Source: Synergistaceae bacterium
GTDB lineage: Bacteria; Synergistota; Synergistia; Synergistales; Synergistaceae
DNA: 7,175 nt
Direction: 5' to 3'
Assembly: GCA_012513245.1 (NCBI GenBank)
Contig: JAAZCN010000061.1
Location: 1 to 7,175 of the forward strand
The notes beneath the pieces are model-generated. The model had not been told where the DNA came from. It made no database searches and was given only the letters and a program-made list of their open reading frames with translations. Both the position numbers and the translations under genes were made by a program. Each line of letters begins with the position of its first letter. Position 1 is the stretch's first letter. This document shows positions 1 to 5,636 of the stretch, piece by piece.

Positions 1-3
1 CCC

Positions 4-17
4 CTTGTATATACAAG
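4..17. promoter_or_regulatory. Perfect 14-bp palindrome, operator-like
   Basis: CTTGTATATACAAG is a perfect inverted repeat with no spacer. The core GTATATAC (7-14) recurs at 17-24, exactly 10 bp later, on the same face of the helix. From memory, sites of this form are typical of GntR/HutC-type repressors, so it may be the operator of a gene left of the window. It lies about 85 bp beyond the 3' end of the ABC exporter gene, so it is less likely to act on that gene. No promoter can be confirmed because the window starts here. Confidence 0.35.
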
Positions 18-101
18 TATATACTCAATGTTACGGTATGTCAAAAAACTAAATAAAAGCTTATGTCTCTATTATTTGAGGTATTGGAACAGCATTGAAA
101 T

Positions 102-1850
102 CTATTTACTTAAATTCTGAGTTTTATAAAGCTCTGCGTAGACACCGTTCTTTTTTATTAAAGATTCGTGATTTCCATCTTCAACGATTTTTCCACCTTC
201 AAACACAAGAATTCTATCTGCATTTCTGACAGTGGATAATCGATGAGCAATAACAAAAGTTGTTCTGCCAATTATTAGACGATCAAAAGTTTCTTGTATT
301 TTAGCTTCGGTAACACTGTCAAGGGCAGAAGTTGCTTCGTCTAAAATCAGGAATGGCGGATCTTTTAGAAATATACGGGCTATAGATATACGTTGTTTCT
401 GTCCGCCGGAAAGCATTGCGCCGCGCTCTCCAACAAAAGTATTAAATCCATCAGACATAGCAACAATATCATCATAGATCTCAGCCTGTTTTGCTGCTAT
501 TGCAACTTCTCTGGGAGTAGCATCGGGTCTGCCGTATCTAATGTTTTCGAGAATACTGTCAGCAAAAAGGAATACTTCCTGTTCCACAACGCCAATGTTT
601 TTATGCAAAGATTCTTGTGTGACTTTGCGTATATCTACATTGTCAAGCAAAATTTCTCCTTCATCCACATCATAGAACCGGGGGATCAATTTACATATTG
701 TTGATTTTCCTCCACCTGAATGACCCACAACTGCAATTGTTTCGCCGGGCTCGACGTGAAGAGTAATATTGTGTAGTACTCGAATGCCTTTTTTGTAGGA
801 AAAGCTGACATTTTTAATGTCCAATTTGCCTTTTACTTTGCCGAGCTCAATAGCATTGGGATCATCTTTCATTTCAGTTTCAGTACGCATCATATCTACA
901 AAACGGACAAGTCCGGCTTCACCTTTTGCAAATAGTTCGGCAAAGTTTGAAAGTTTTCTGATCGGAGTTATAAAAGTAGCAATATATAAACTGAAAGTGA
1001 TCAAATCAATTTGATTCATCTGTCCTTTCATGATCAATATACCGCCGACCAAGATGACTGTTGCCGGCAGAATACAGAGGAAAAATTCCATCGTCGCCAT
1101 GAAATGCCCCATGGTCTTATAAAATTTGGCTTTAGATTTTTTAAAAGCATTGTTTGATTCACTGAACTTATCAAATTCTGAATCTTCATTTGCAAAAGCT
1201 TTTGCTGTTTTCATGCCTGAAATCCCTGATTCAATATCTACATTTATGGATGCAGTTTTTGCTTTAACTTCCAGAGAAGCTTTTGACATTTCAGAACGCC
1301 TATGCCATATAACTAATAAAAATATAGGCAAGATCAAAGCAATGACTAAAGTTAATTTCCATTGGATAGTAAATAAAATAGTTAGTGATCCTATTATTGT
1401 TAAGGTGGAGATAAAAACATCTTCAGGGCCATGATGAGCAAGCTCGGTTATATCAAATAAATCTGCAGTCAATCTGCTCATTAGTTGACCTGTACGGTTT
1501 TTATCAAAGTATCCATAAGACAATTCTTGCATATGCTGAAATAGATCGCTTCTTATATCTGCTTCTACTAATATGCCAAAAGTGTGGCCATAGTAGGTTA
1601 TTATATAGTAGAAAAAAGCTCTTAATGTGTAGGCGATCAACATAATTGTCATAATGGTTATGAATGTTTTATAGGCATTAATAGGCAACAGGTTATATAG
1701 AGAGTAACGGGTTATTGCCGGAAATGACAAGTCAATAACTGCAATTAAGAATGCACATGACATATCTAATATAAATAATTTTTTATGCGGTTTAAAATAT
1801 GAGAAAAATATTGAGAACAGAGATCTTTTTTGAAATTCTTTAGTGTTCAT
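102..1850 (-). CDS. ABC exporter half-transporter, fused membrane and ATPase domains (MsbA/LmrA type)
   Basis: A 582-residue protein with the standard order and length of a homodimeric type IV ABC exporter. The N-terminal membrane domain has about six hydrophobic segments (near residues 26-46, 61-85, 145-163, 167-183, 255-275, 283-300). The C-terminal nucleotide-binding domain has Walker A GHSGGGKST (376-384), Q-loop Gln424, signature LSGGQKQR (480-487), Walker B FLILDE (500-505), D-loop SALD and H-loop His535. All catalytic residues are present, so it should be an active ATP-driven pump in the inner membrane. Family members export lipids, drugs or peptides; the substrate cannot be read from sequence. 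The ATG at 1850 fits the normal N-terminus. A purine-rich AAGGGA lies 11 bases upstream, a rather long spacing. The gene has a candidate promoter of its own and is 198 bp from the upstream yyaL-like gene. AT-rich composition matches that neighbour and not the btu operon. No convincing terminator is visible after the stop. Confidence 0.92.
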   Translation of the reverse strand: MNTKEFQKRSLFSIFFSYFKPHKKLFILDMSCAFLIAVIDLSFPAITRYSLYNLLPINAYKTFITIMTIMLIAYTLRAFFYYIITYYGHTFGILVEADIRSDLFQHMQELSYGYFDKNRTGQLMSRLTADLFDITELAHHGPEDVFISTLTIIGSLTILFTIQWKLTLVIALILPIFLLVIWHRRSEMSKASLEVKAKTASINVDIESGISGMKTAKAFANEDSEFDKFSESNNAFKKSKAKFYKTMGHFMATMEFFLCILPATVILVGGILIMKGQMNQIDLITFSLYIATFITPIRKLSNFAELFAKGEAGLVRFVDMMRTETEMKDDPNAIELGKVKGKLDIKNVSFSYKKGIRVLHNITLHVEPGETIAVVGHSGGGKSTICKLIPRFYDVDEGEILLDNVDIRKVTQESLHKNIGVVEQEVFLFADSILENIRYGRPDATPREVAIAAKQAEIYDDIVAMSDGFNTFVGERGAMLSGGQKQRISIARIFLKDPPFLILDEATSALDSVTEAKIQETFDRLIIGRTTFVIAHRLSTVRNADRILVFEGGKIVEDGNHESLIKKNGVYAELYKTQNLSK

Positions 1851-1899
1851 TTTGGGGCATTTCCCTTCTCTTTATACGTTTTAGTTTATCTTTCACTAT

Positions 1900-1927
1900 A
1901 GTATATTTTTGTTCCGGTCGATACCAA
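1900..1927 (-). promoter_or_regulatory. Candidate sigma70 promoter for the ABC exporter gene
   Basis: On the minus strand a -35 box TTGGTA (1922-1927) and a -10 box TATACT (1900-1905) are separated by 16 bp. Transcription would begin near 1893 and give a leader of about 40 bases before the ATG at 1850. Both boxes are one or two bases off consensus and the region is AT-rich, so chance is possible. Confidence 0.4.
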
Positions 1928-1991
1928 AGCGTCCATGTTAGAATTTTGTATAGTTTAGTAATATAGGAACACACCCGGAATACAGGATATC

Positions 1992-2012
1992 AAAACTGAG
2001 TTCAAGCCCAGT
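1992..2012 (-). terminator. Weak intrinsic terminator after the yyaL-like gene
   Basis: On the minus strand ACTGGG (2012-2007) pairs with CTCAGT (2000-1995), six pairs including one G-U, around the loop CTTGAA, and is followed by a short TTTT-rich stretch. It lies about 37 bases past the yyaL-like stop codon and is correctly oriented to end that transcript. The stem is short and the T-tract is only three to four bases, so efficiency would be low. Confidence 0.35.
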
Positions 2013-2048
2013 GGTGAGTTAGAGCAGTACCTCGACTAGTGGTTTCGG

Positions 2049-3803
2049 TTAAATCAAATTTTTATAGGCCATTACTGCATATAAATGTGCCAGTGGGTTT
2101 TTGTTTAACTCTCCGCCGAAGCTGTAAAATATTTCTTTCGCAGCTGCGGCATACTCACATTCGCCGGTTATATTGTATAGAGAAAGCAGATTTATTAAAG
2201 CCATAGAATTTCCGGAAGGAATAACTCCATCGTATATGTCTTTGGGATCTAATACGAGTTTCTCGGAGTTATGATTATAAAAAAATAGTCCTTTATGATT
2301 TTCTTCTCCAAATAGTTCCAACATGTCCTCTGTTAGACTTTTGGCCTTTTCTAAATAAACCTCTTCCTTGGTTACTTTATAGAGATTTAATATCCCGAAT
2401 ACAAAGAAACTGTAATCCTCTAGAAATCCCTGATTATAACTATCTCCATTAATATATGTTGACAACAAATTACCATCAGTATCTGTTGAATAATTTAATA
2501 TAAAGTCAGCGGCTTCTTTAGCTTTCTTAATATAAAGGCTATTCTTGAATACTGCTCCGGCGTTAGACAAACTAGCTATCATAAGTCCATTCCATGAAGT
2601 CATTATTTTTTTATCTGTATGAGGTGGAATCCGTTTTTCTCTAAAATTAAAAAGCATTTGACGGATACTATCCATGTTTGCGTCTAGAGTATTTGATTTC
2701 TTTCCAATAAGGTTGGGTATATTCAAACTTTCAAAGTTTCCTTCAGGAGTTATATCATAATTTGTAGTGTACACAGCTCCTAAATCCGGCCCTAGAAGAT
2801 TATTTATCTCGTCATAGCCGAATACATAGTACTTACCTTCTACTCCTTCAGAATCGGCGTCTATGGCTGAATAGAAACCATTTGTATCAGACGTCATGTC
2901 TCTAAGTATAAATTCGTAGATCTTATTTGCTACGTTTTTATATAACTCTTTATCTGTTAATTCATAGGCCTTTGTATAGACTAATGATAAAAGTGCATTG
3001 TCATACAGCATTTTTTCAAAATGAGGCACCAACCATTTTTCATCTACTGAATATCTAAAGAATCCATATCCGATATGATCAAAAATACCTCCTTTATACA
3101 TTTTTTCCAGTGTGATCTCGGCAATCTCTAATGAACGTTTATTACCGGATTTTTCAGCATACTCCAATAAGAATAATAAATATTGAGGCATAGGAAACTT
3201 AGGCTTAGTACCGAATCCACCATTTTTAGGGTCGAATATTTTATTGAGGATGGAATTACTTTCCAAATCTATATTATCCTCTATATCTCCGGTATCATAT
3301 TTTTCATAAATCTTTTTTACTTCCTTTAAGACATTATTACTTTCATCTATGATTTTTTCTTCATCCTTTATCCAAAATTCATTTAATTTATTTGACAATT
3401 CAATGATTCCAATCATGTTATATCTACTTTTCTTTGGGAAATAAGTTCCAACATAAAAAGGGCTGCCTAATGGAGTCGCAAATACATTTAAAGGCCATCC
3501 ACCTTGACCGGTCATTGCTTCAGAAAAGCTCATGTATACCTTATCAATATCAGGCCTTTCTTCTCTATCCACTTTTATCGGAACAAAATATTCATTTAAC
3601 ACTTTTGCAACTTCAACGTCGTTGAAAGATTCTCTATTCATGACGTGGCACCAATGACAAGTACTATATCCGATACTGATAAATAGGGGTTTGTTTTCCT
3701 CTTTAGCTTTATTTAATGCTTCCTCACCCCACGGGTACCAATTTACCGGATTATCCTTGTGTTGTAGTAGGTATGGAGATTTTTCATCTGCTAACCTATT
3801 CAT
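2049..3803 (-). CDS. yyaL: YyaL/Spata20-family thioredoxin-domain protein (DUF255), short C-terminus
   Basis: A 584-residue protein starting with the canonical family N-terminus ([19 protein letters not shown], residues 2-20). The thioredoxin-like domain has the redox motif CHWCHVM (49-55), the conserved [10 protein letters not shown] (78-87) and GGWPLNVF (101-108). It is followed by an alpha/alpha-barrel resembling N-acylglucosamine 2-epimerase/glycosidase folds: GGFG and PKFP (195-204), [10 protein letters not shown] (261-270), DADSEG (315-320), TSWNGLMI (402-409), LEDYSF (461-466) and DGVIPSGNS (525-533). The biochemical role of the family is not established; no signal peptide is seen, so it is probably cytoplasmic. 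Typical bacterial members run to about 680 residues, while this one ends soon after the PSGNS block, lacking the usual C-terminal subdomain. Start choice is firm: AAAGGAG lies at good spacing upstream of the ATG at 3803. In most relatives the residue after CHWCHVM is Glu; here it is Asn56. Confidence 0.9.
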   Translation of the reverse strand: MNRLADEKSPYLLQHKDNPVNWYPWGEEALNKAKEENKPLFISIGYSTCHWCHVMNRESFNDVEVAKVLNEYFVPIKVDREERPDIDKVYMSFSEAMTGQGGWPLNVFATPLGSPFYVGTYFPKKSRYNMIGIIELSNKLNEFWIKDEEKIIDESNNVLKEVKKIYEKYDTGDIEDNIDLESNSILNKIFDPKNGGFGTKPKFPMPQYLLFLLEYAEKSGNKRSLEIAEITLEKMYKGGIFDHIGYGFFRYSVDEKWLVPHFEKMLYDNALLSLVYTKAYELTDKELYKNVANKIYEFILRDMTSDTNGFYSAIDADSEGVEGKYYVFGYDEINNLLGPDLGAVYTTNYDITPEGNFESLNIPNLIGKKSNTLDANMDSIRQMLFNFREKRIPPHTDKKIMTSWNGLMIASLSNAGAVFKNSLYIKKAKEAADFILNYSTDTDGNLLSTYINGDSYNQGFLEDYSFFVFGILNLYKVTKEEVYLEKAKSLTEDMLELFGEENHKGLFFYNHNSEKLVLDPKDIYDGVIPSGNSMALINLLSLYNITGECEYAAAAKEIFYSFGGELNKNPLAHLYAVMAYKNLI

Positions 3804-3813
3804 AGTATCTCAC

Positions 3814-3820
3814 TCCTTTT
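3814..3820 (-). promoter_or_regulatory. Strong Shine-Dalgarno site of the yyaL-like gene
   Basis: On the minus strand AAAGGAGTG precedes the ATG at 3803, with about ten bases between the GGAG core and the start. It is the strongest ribosome-binding site in the AT-rich half and fixes the start codon at the canonical family N-terminus. I found no convincing -35/-10 pair upstream in 3830-3900. Confidence 0.7.
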
Positions 3821-3901
3821 AATTTATTATTTTTAATGCACCTCGATCACAGTCTGTTCGTCGCATAATTAAAATCCCAAACAAAACACGGAGGTATGAC
3901 A

Positions 3902-4006
3902 ATGATAAAGTGCATGAGCATATTCAGTCAAATATTATCAAAGATATGTAATATATGTGTAATATGGTCAAAAAAAAAGATTCCCGACAATTCGGGAATC
4001 TTGTAA
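3902..4006 (+). CDS. Possible 34-residue small protein, unrecognised
   Basis: An ATG at 3902 is preceded by GGAGG (3890-3894) at an ideal 7-base spacing, and the frame stays open for 34 codons to TAA at 4004-4006. The peptide begins MIKCMSIFSQILSKICNICV and has a hydrophobic first part with Cys at 4, 16 and 19 (including CNIC), then a lysine run (KKK, 24-26) and a polar tail. The last third is encoded by the tRNA terminator hairpin on the other strand, which suggests that at least the tail is fortuitous. No good upstream promoter is seen. It matches no family I know, and it could easily be chance given the length. The in-frame ATG at 3896 is too close to the GGAGG. Confidence 0.2.
   Translation: MIKCMSIFSQILSKICNICVIWSKKKIPDNSGIL
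3970..4002 (-). terminator. Intrinsic terminator of the tRNA-Tyr/tRNA-Thr transcript
   Basis: GATTCCCGA (3979-3987) and TCGGGAATC (3992-4000) are perfect inverted repeats around a 4-base loop, extended by two A-T pairs (3977-3978 with 4001-4002). On the minus strand the stem is followed by an uninterrupted run of eight or more T residues (complement of 3971-3978). It lies 10 bases past the CCA end of tRNA-Thr. The plus-strand side lacks a T-tract, so it works in one direction only. Confidence 0.9.
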
Positions 4007-4011
4007 TAGTC

Positions 4012-4087
4012 TGGAGCCGCCTCCCGGACTCGGACCGGGGACCCCATCCTTACCATGGATGTGCTCTACCTACTGAGCTAAGGCGGC
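4012..4087 (-). tRNA. tRNA-Thr (anticodon GGT)
   Basis: A complete 76-base cloverleaf. Acceptor stem GCCGCCT/AGGCGGC pairs fully; the D-arm GCTC/GAGC encloses an AGTAGGTA loop; the anticodon stem CATCC/GGATG encloses ATGGTAA, giving anticodon GGT, which reads ACC and ACT threonine codons; the T-arm CCCGG/CCGGG encloses TCCGAGT. The discriminator is T and the CCA end is encoded. It is the second gene of the tRNA pair, 36 bases after tRNA-Tyr, and is followed at once by the intrinsic terminator. Confidence 0.97.
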
Positions 4088-4123
4088 AACCAATAATGCG
4101 GTAAGGGCATTTTGGTATAGAAA

Positions 4124-4209
4124 TGGTGGTAGGAGCTGGATTTGAACCAGCGTAGGCTCTCGCCGACAGATTTACAGTCTGTTGCTTTTGACCACTCAGC
4201 CATCCTACC
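4124..4209 (-). tRNA. tRNA-Tyr (anticodon GTA), long variable arm
   Basis: A complete 86-base class II tRNA. Acceptor stem GGTAGGA/TCCTACC pairs fully. The anticodon stem ACAGA/TCTGT encloses CTGTAAA, giving anticodon GTA (TAC and TAT codons). A long variable arm (CGGCGAGAGCCTACG region) is followed by the T-arm GCTGG/CCAGC with loop TTCAAAT. Discriminator A and the CCA end are encoded. The long variable arm together with GTA is diagnostic of bacterial tRNA-Tyr. Its own promoter lies 40 to 68 bases upstream, and it is cotranscribed with tRNA-Thr. In E. coli, Tyr and Thr tRNAs also cluster (upstream of tufB), but here only these two are present. Confidence 0.97.
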
Positions 4210-4249
4210 ACTCAAATGAGGCCGCACAAGGCAGCATTCACGGAGAAAC

Positions 4250-4277
4250 ATTCTACATTATATCCCCAGATTGTCAA
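4250..4277 (-). promoter_or_regulatory. sigma70 promoter of the tRNA pair
   Basis: On the minus strand a perfect -35 TTGACA (4272-4277) and a -10 TAGAAT (4250-4255) are separated by 16 bp. Transcription would start near 4243, about 34 bases before tRNA-Tyr, a usual leader length for tRNA genes. A TATAAT hexamer within the spacer is too near the -35 box to be the matching -10. Confidence 0.7.
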
Positions 4278-4278
4278 G

Positions 4279-4299
4279 ACAACACTTGTATCATGTTGT
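4279..4299. repeat. Dyad ACAACA-N9-TGTTGT beside the tRNA promoter
   Basis: A perfect 6-bp inverted repeat with a 9-base centre begins two bases upstream of the tRNA promoter -35 box. Its placement is that of a regulator-binding site for the tRNA promoter, but short dyads of this kind also arise by chance. No long T-tract follows on either strand, so it is not a terminator. Confidence 0.3.
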
Positions 4300-4356
4300 G
4301 TCGAAAAGTATGCAAGATGTATGATTTTTAGGTCCTTCATAACCTTTTTAATTTGA

Positions 4357-4367
4357 GGAACAGTTCC
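4357..4367. repeat. 11-bp palindrome GGAAC-A-GTTCC
   Basis: A perfect 5+1+5 palindrome about midway between the divergent tRNA and btu promoters, roughly 80 bp upstream of the btu -10 element. It could be a small operator. No other support is visible. Confidence 0.25.
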
Positions 4368-4387
4368 GTTTGACCTCCATTACAATT

Positions 4388-4416
4388 GCTCAGCAACCGC
4401 TCAGCCATTGCTCGGC
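4388..4416. repeat. Three 7-bp direct repeats phased at 11 bp
   Basis: GCTCAGC at 4388-4394, GCTCAGC at 4399-4405 and GCTCGGC at 4410-4416 recur with a period of exactly 11 bp, so all three present the same helix face. They lie about -73 to -45 relative to the predicted btu transcription start, the region where an activator would bind. The remainder of 4210-4440 holds only the tRNA promoter and two small palindromes; I see no gene in it. Confidence 0.4.
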
Positions 4417-4445
4417 TAAGTTTTTATAACAATCTCTGCCTCTTA

Positions 4446-4454
4446 TGATAGAAT
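4446..4454 (+). promoter_or_regulatory. Extended -10 promoter of the btu operon
   Basis: TG-A-TAGAAT gives an extended -10 element (TG at 4446-4447, hexamer 4449-4454). No good -35 box is found 16-18 bp upstream, which is common for extended -10 promoters. Transcription would begin near 4461, just before the cobalamin riboswitch, and this position is the main support. Confidence 0.5.
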
Positions 4455-4461
4455 ATGCGCA

Positions 4462-4707
4462 CATGATGCAGGTACAAAAATGGAAATATATGGACCGGTT
4501 TCTGTTTTTGATTCACAGCTCATTGATAAAAAATTAAATATCAGCATCTTTTAAGGGGGAATCCGGTGTGAATCCGGAGCGGCCCCGCCACTGTGACCCT
4601 TGATGGGAAGCCAGGCGACCCAAGAAAAGATGATGGATGTTATGCGCGGGCGTTGTTCATCCTCATTGCATAAACTTATTGAGGAAGCCGTCGGCTTCCT
4701 TTTTTGT
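4462..4707 (+). ncRNA. Cobalamin (B12) riboswitch leader
   Basis: The conserved core is clear: GGGGGAATCCGGTG (4556-4568), AATCCGG, the CCCGCCACTGTG block (4584-4595), GGGAAGCC (4605-4612) and the B12 box AGCCAGGCGACC (4610-4620 region). A closing stem CATCTTTT (4545-4552)/AAAAGATG (4625-4632) pairs perfectly and brackets the core. The 5' section from about 4462 would supply the peripheral stem. The leader binds adenosyl- or another cobalamin and ends in an intrinsic terminator 33 bases before btuF, so control is by transcription attenuation: ligand bound, operon off. Its presence upstream of a BtuFDC-type importer agrees with feedback control of corrinoid uptake. The exact 5' limit and the ligand subclass are not certain. 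Confidence 0.95.
4682..4707 (+). terminator. Riboswitch-controlled intrinsic terminator
   Basis: AGGAAGCC (4682-4689) and GGCTTCCT (4693-4700) form a perfect 8-bp stem with a 3-base loop, followed by a T-rich run (4700-4713, interrupted by one G). It lies between the aptamer and btuF and is the off-state structure of the expression platform. TCCTCA (4660-4665) can pair with TGAGGA (4680-4685), overlapping the 5' arm, and so would act as an antiterminator. Confidence 0.9.
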
Positions 4708-4739
4708 TTTTTTGCCATATACGGGAAAGAGGTATTTTC

Positions 4740-5636
4740 TTGAAGAAATCAAAGCTCTTTTTGTCGATAGTTTTTATTATGCTGATCTTGCCGGGGGTAG
4801 CCGCGGCTTCACCTAAAAGGATAATCTCGATGACGCCTGTTGGCACAGAGACACTCTTTGCGCTTGGACTGGGGGACAGAGTCATCGGCGTGACAAATTT
4901 CTGCGATTATCCGGCTGAAGCAACTAAAAAACTTAAAATGGGAGATTTCGCAGCCTTAAATTTTGAAACTCTCATGTCCATGAAGACGGACCTGCTCATT
5001 CTTCAGGACATCCATAAGCAGTTTACCCCGCAGCTGGACAGACTGAAGATACCCTACCTTGTAATGAAACAGGACACCATCGATGAGATCTGCGATTCCA
5101 TAATAAAGCTCGGAAAGATATGCTCAGCACAGGATAAGGCGCAAGAACTGGTCTCCGGGATACGCGCAGACGTAAAGCTGGTGACATCAAAGGTAAAGGG
5201 GTTGAAGAAGCCCAAAGTCCTTCTCTGTGTATCAAGGGAGCTTTCCGAGTACCAGATCAACACCTTCTACGTTGCAGGGAACAACAATTTCTATGTAGAG
5301 ATGATCGCCCTGGCCGGAGGAGAGAACGCCGTGAAAGAGAAAAAAATATCTTACCCGCAGGTGTCGCTTGAAGGGCTGATGACAATAAATCCGAACGTGA
5401 TTATAGATCTTGTCGGAGATAAGACCTTTTATCATTCAAAAGACAGCATAGATGTGGATACTATATTTAATGAAAAATATCTTAAGGGGCAGTGGCAGAG
5501 AAGTGCCAAGGTCGATGCGGTCAACAAGGGAAGGATATATATAATGCAGGGTACTTTGTATCTCAGACCGGGCGCTAGGTCGGGTAAGATACTGAAGGCC
5601 TTTGCAAAAGCGATCCATCCGGAGGTCAAATGGTGA
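4740..5636 (+). CDS. btuF: Periplasmic corrinoid-binding protein of an ABC importer
   Basis: A 298-residue helical-backbone binding protein (Peripla_BP_2 family; family length about 270-340). The TTG start at 4740 is chosen because AAGAGG (4727-4732) lies 7 bases upstream and the product begins with a proper signal peptide: MKKSK, a hydrophobic stretch (residues 6-17) and an Ala-rich cleavage region (VAAAS, 20-24). The mature N-terminus PKRIISMTPVGTETLFALG is the usual opening of BtuF/FhuD/FepB-like proteins. No Cys lies at a lipobox position, so the protein should be soluble in a periplasm. It delivers substrate to the BtuC permease. The upstream cobalamin riboswitch is the reason to prefer corrinoids over ferric siderophores or haem, which related proteins carry. 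It overlaps btuD by seven bases. Confidence 0.88.
   Translation: MKKSKLFLSIVFIMLILPGVAAASPKRIISMTPVGTETLFALGLGDRVIGVTNFCDYPAEATKKLKMGDFAALNFETLMSMKTDLLILQDIHKQFTPQLDRLKIPYLVMKQDTIDEICDSIIKLGKICSAQDKAQELVSGIRADVKLVTSKVKGLKKPKVLLCVSRELSEYQINTFYVAGNNNFYVEMIALAGGENAVKEKKISYPQVSLEGLMTINPNVIIDLVGDKTFYHSKDSIDVDTIFNEKYLKGQWQRSAKVDAVNKGRIYIMQGTLYLRPGARSGKILKAFAKAIHPEVKW

Noticed and set aside
393..1434. Plus-strand frames of 65 to 103 codons across the ABC exporter gene
   Set aside because: They are antisense shadows of a gene with every ABC motif, and have no ribosome-binding sites or recognisable products.
1995..2048. A real tRNA gene between the exporter and the yyaL-like gene
   Set aside because: No acceptor stem, no paired anticodon stem and the arm-like pieces are in the wrong order.
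3977..4002. Bidirectional terminator
   Set aside because: Only the minus-strand side has a T-tract; the plus-strand side continues TTGTAATAG.
4012..4060. tRNA-Thr 3' end as an attachment site with a second copy in the window
   Set aside because: No repeat of the tRNA end is found anywhere left of 4012 in this window, and no integrase is present.
4606..4689. GGAAGCC occurs in both the aptamer (4606-4612) and the terminator (4683-4689), so the terminator 3' arm could pair with the aptamer
   Set aside because: The 3' arm is transcribed last and its local partner is only three bases away, so the long-range pairing is unlikely to matter.
4704..4739. Upstream TTG at 4704 as the btuF start, adding 12 residues
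   Set aside because: It lies in the terminator T-tract with no ribosome-binding site, and the extra residues would spoil the signal peptide.
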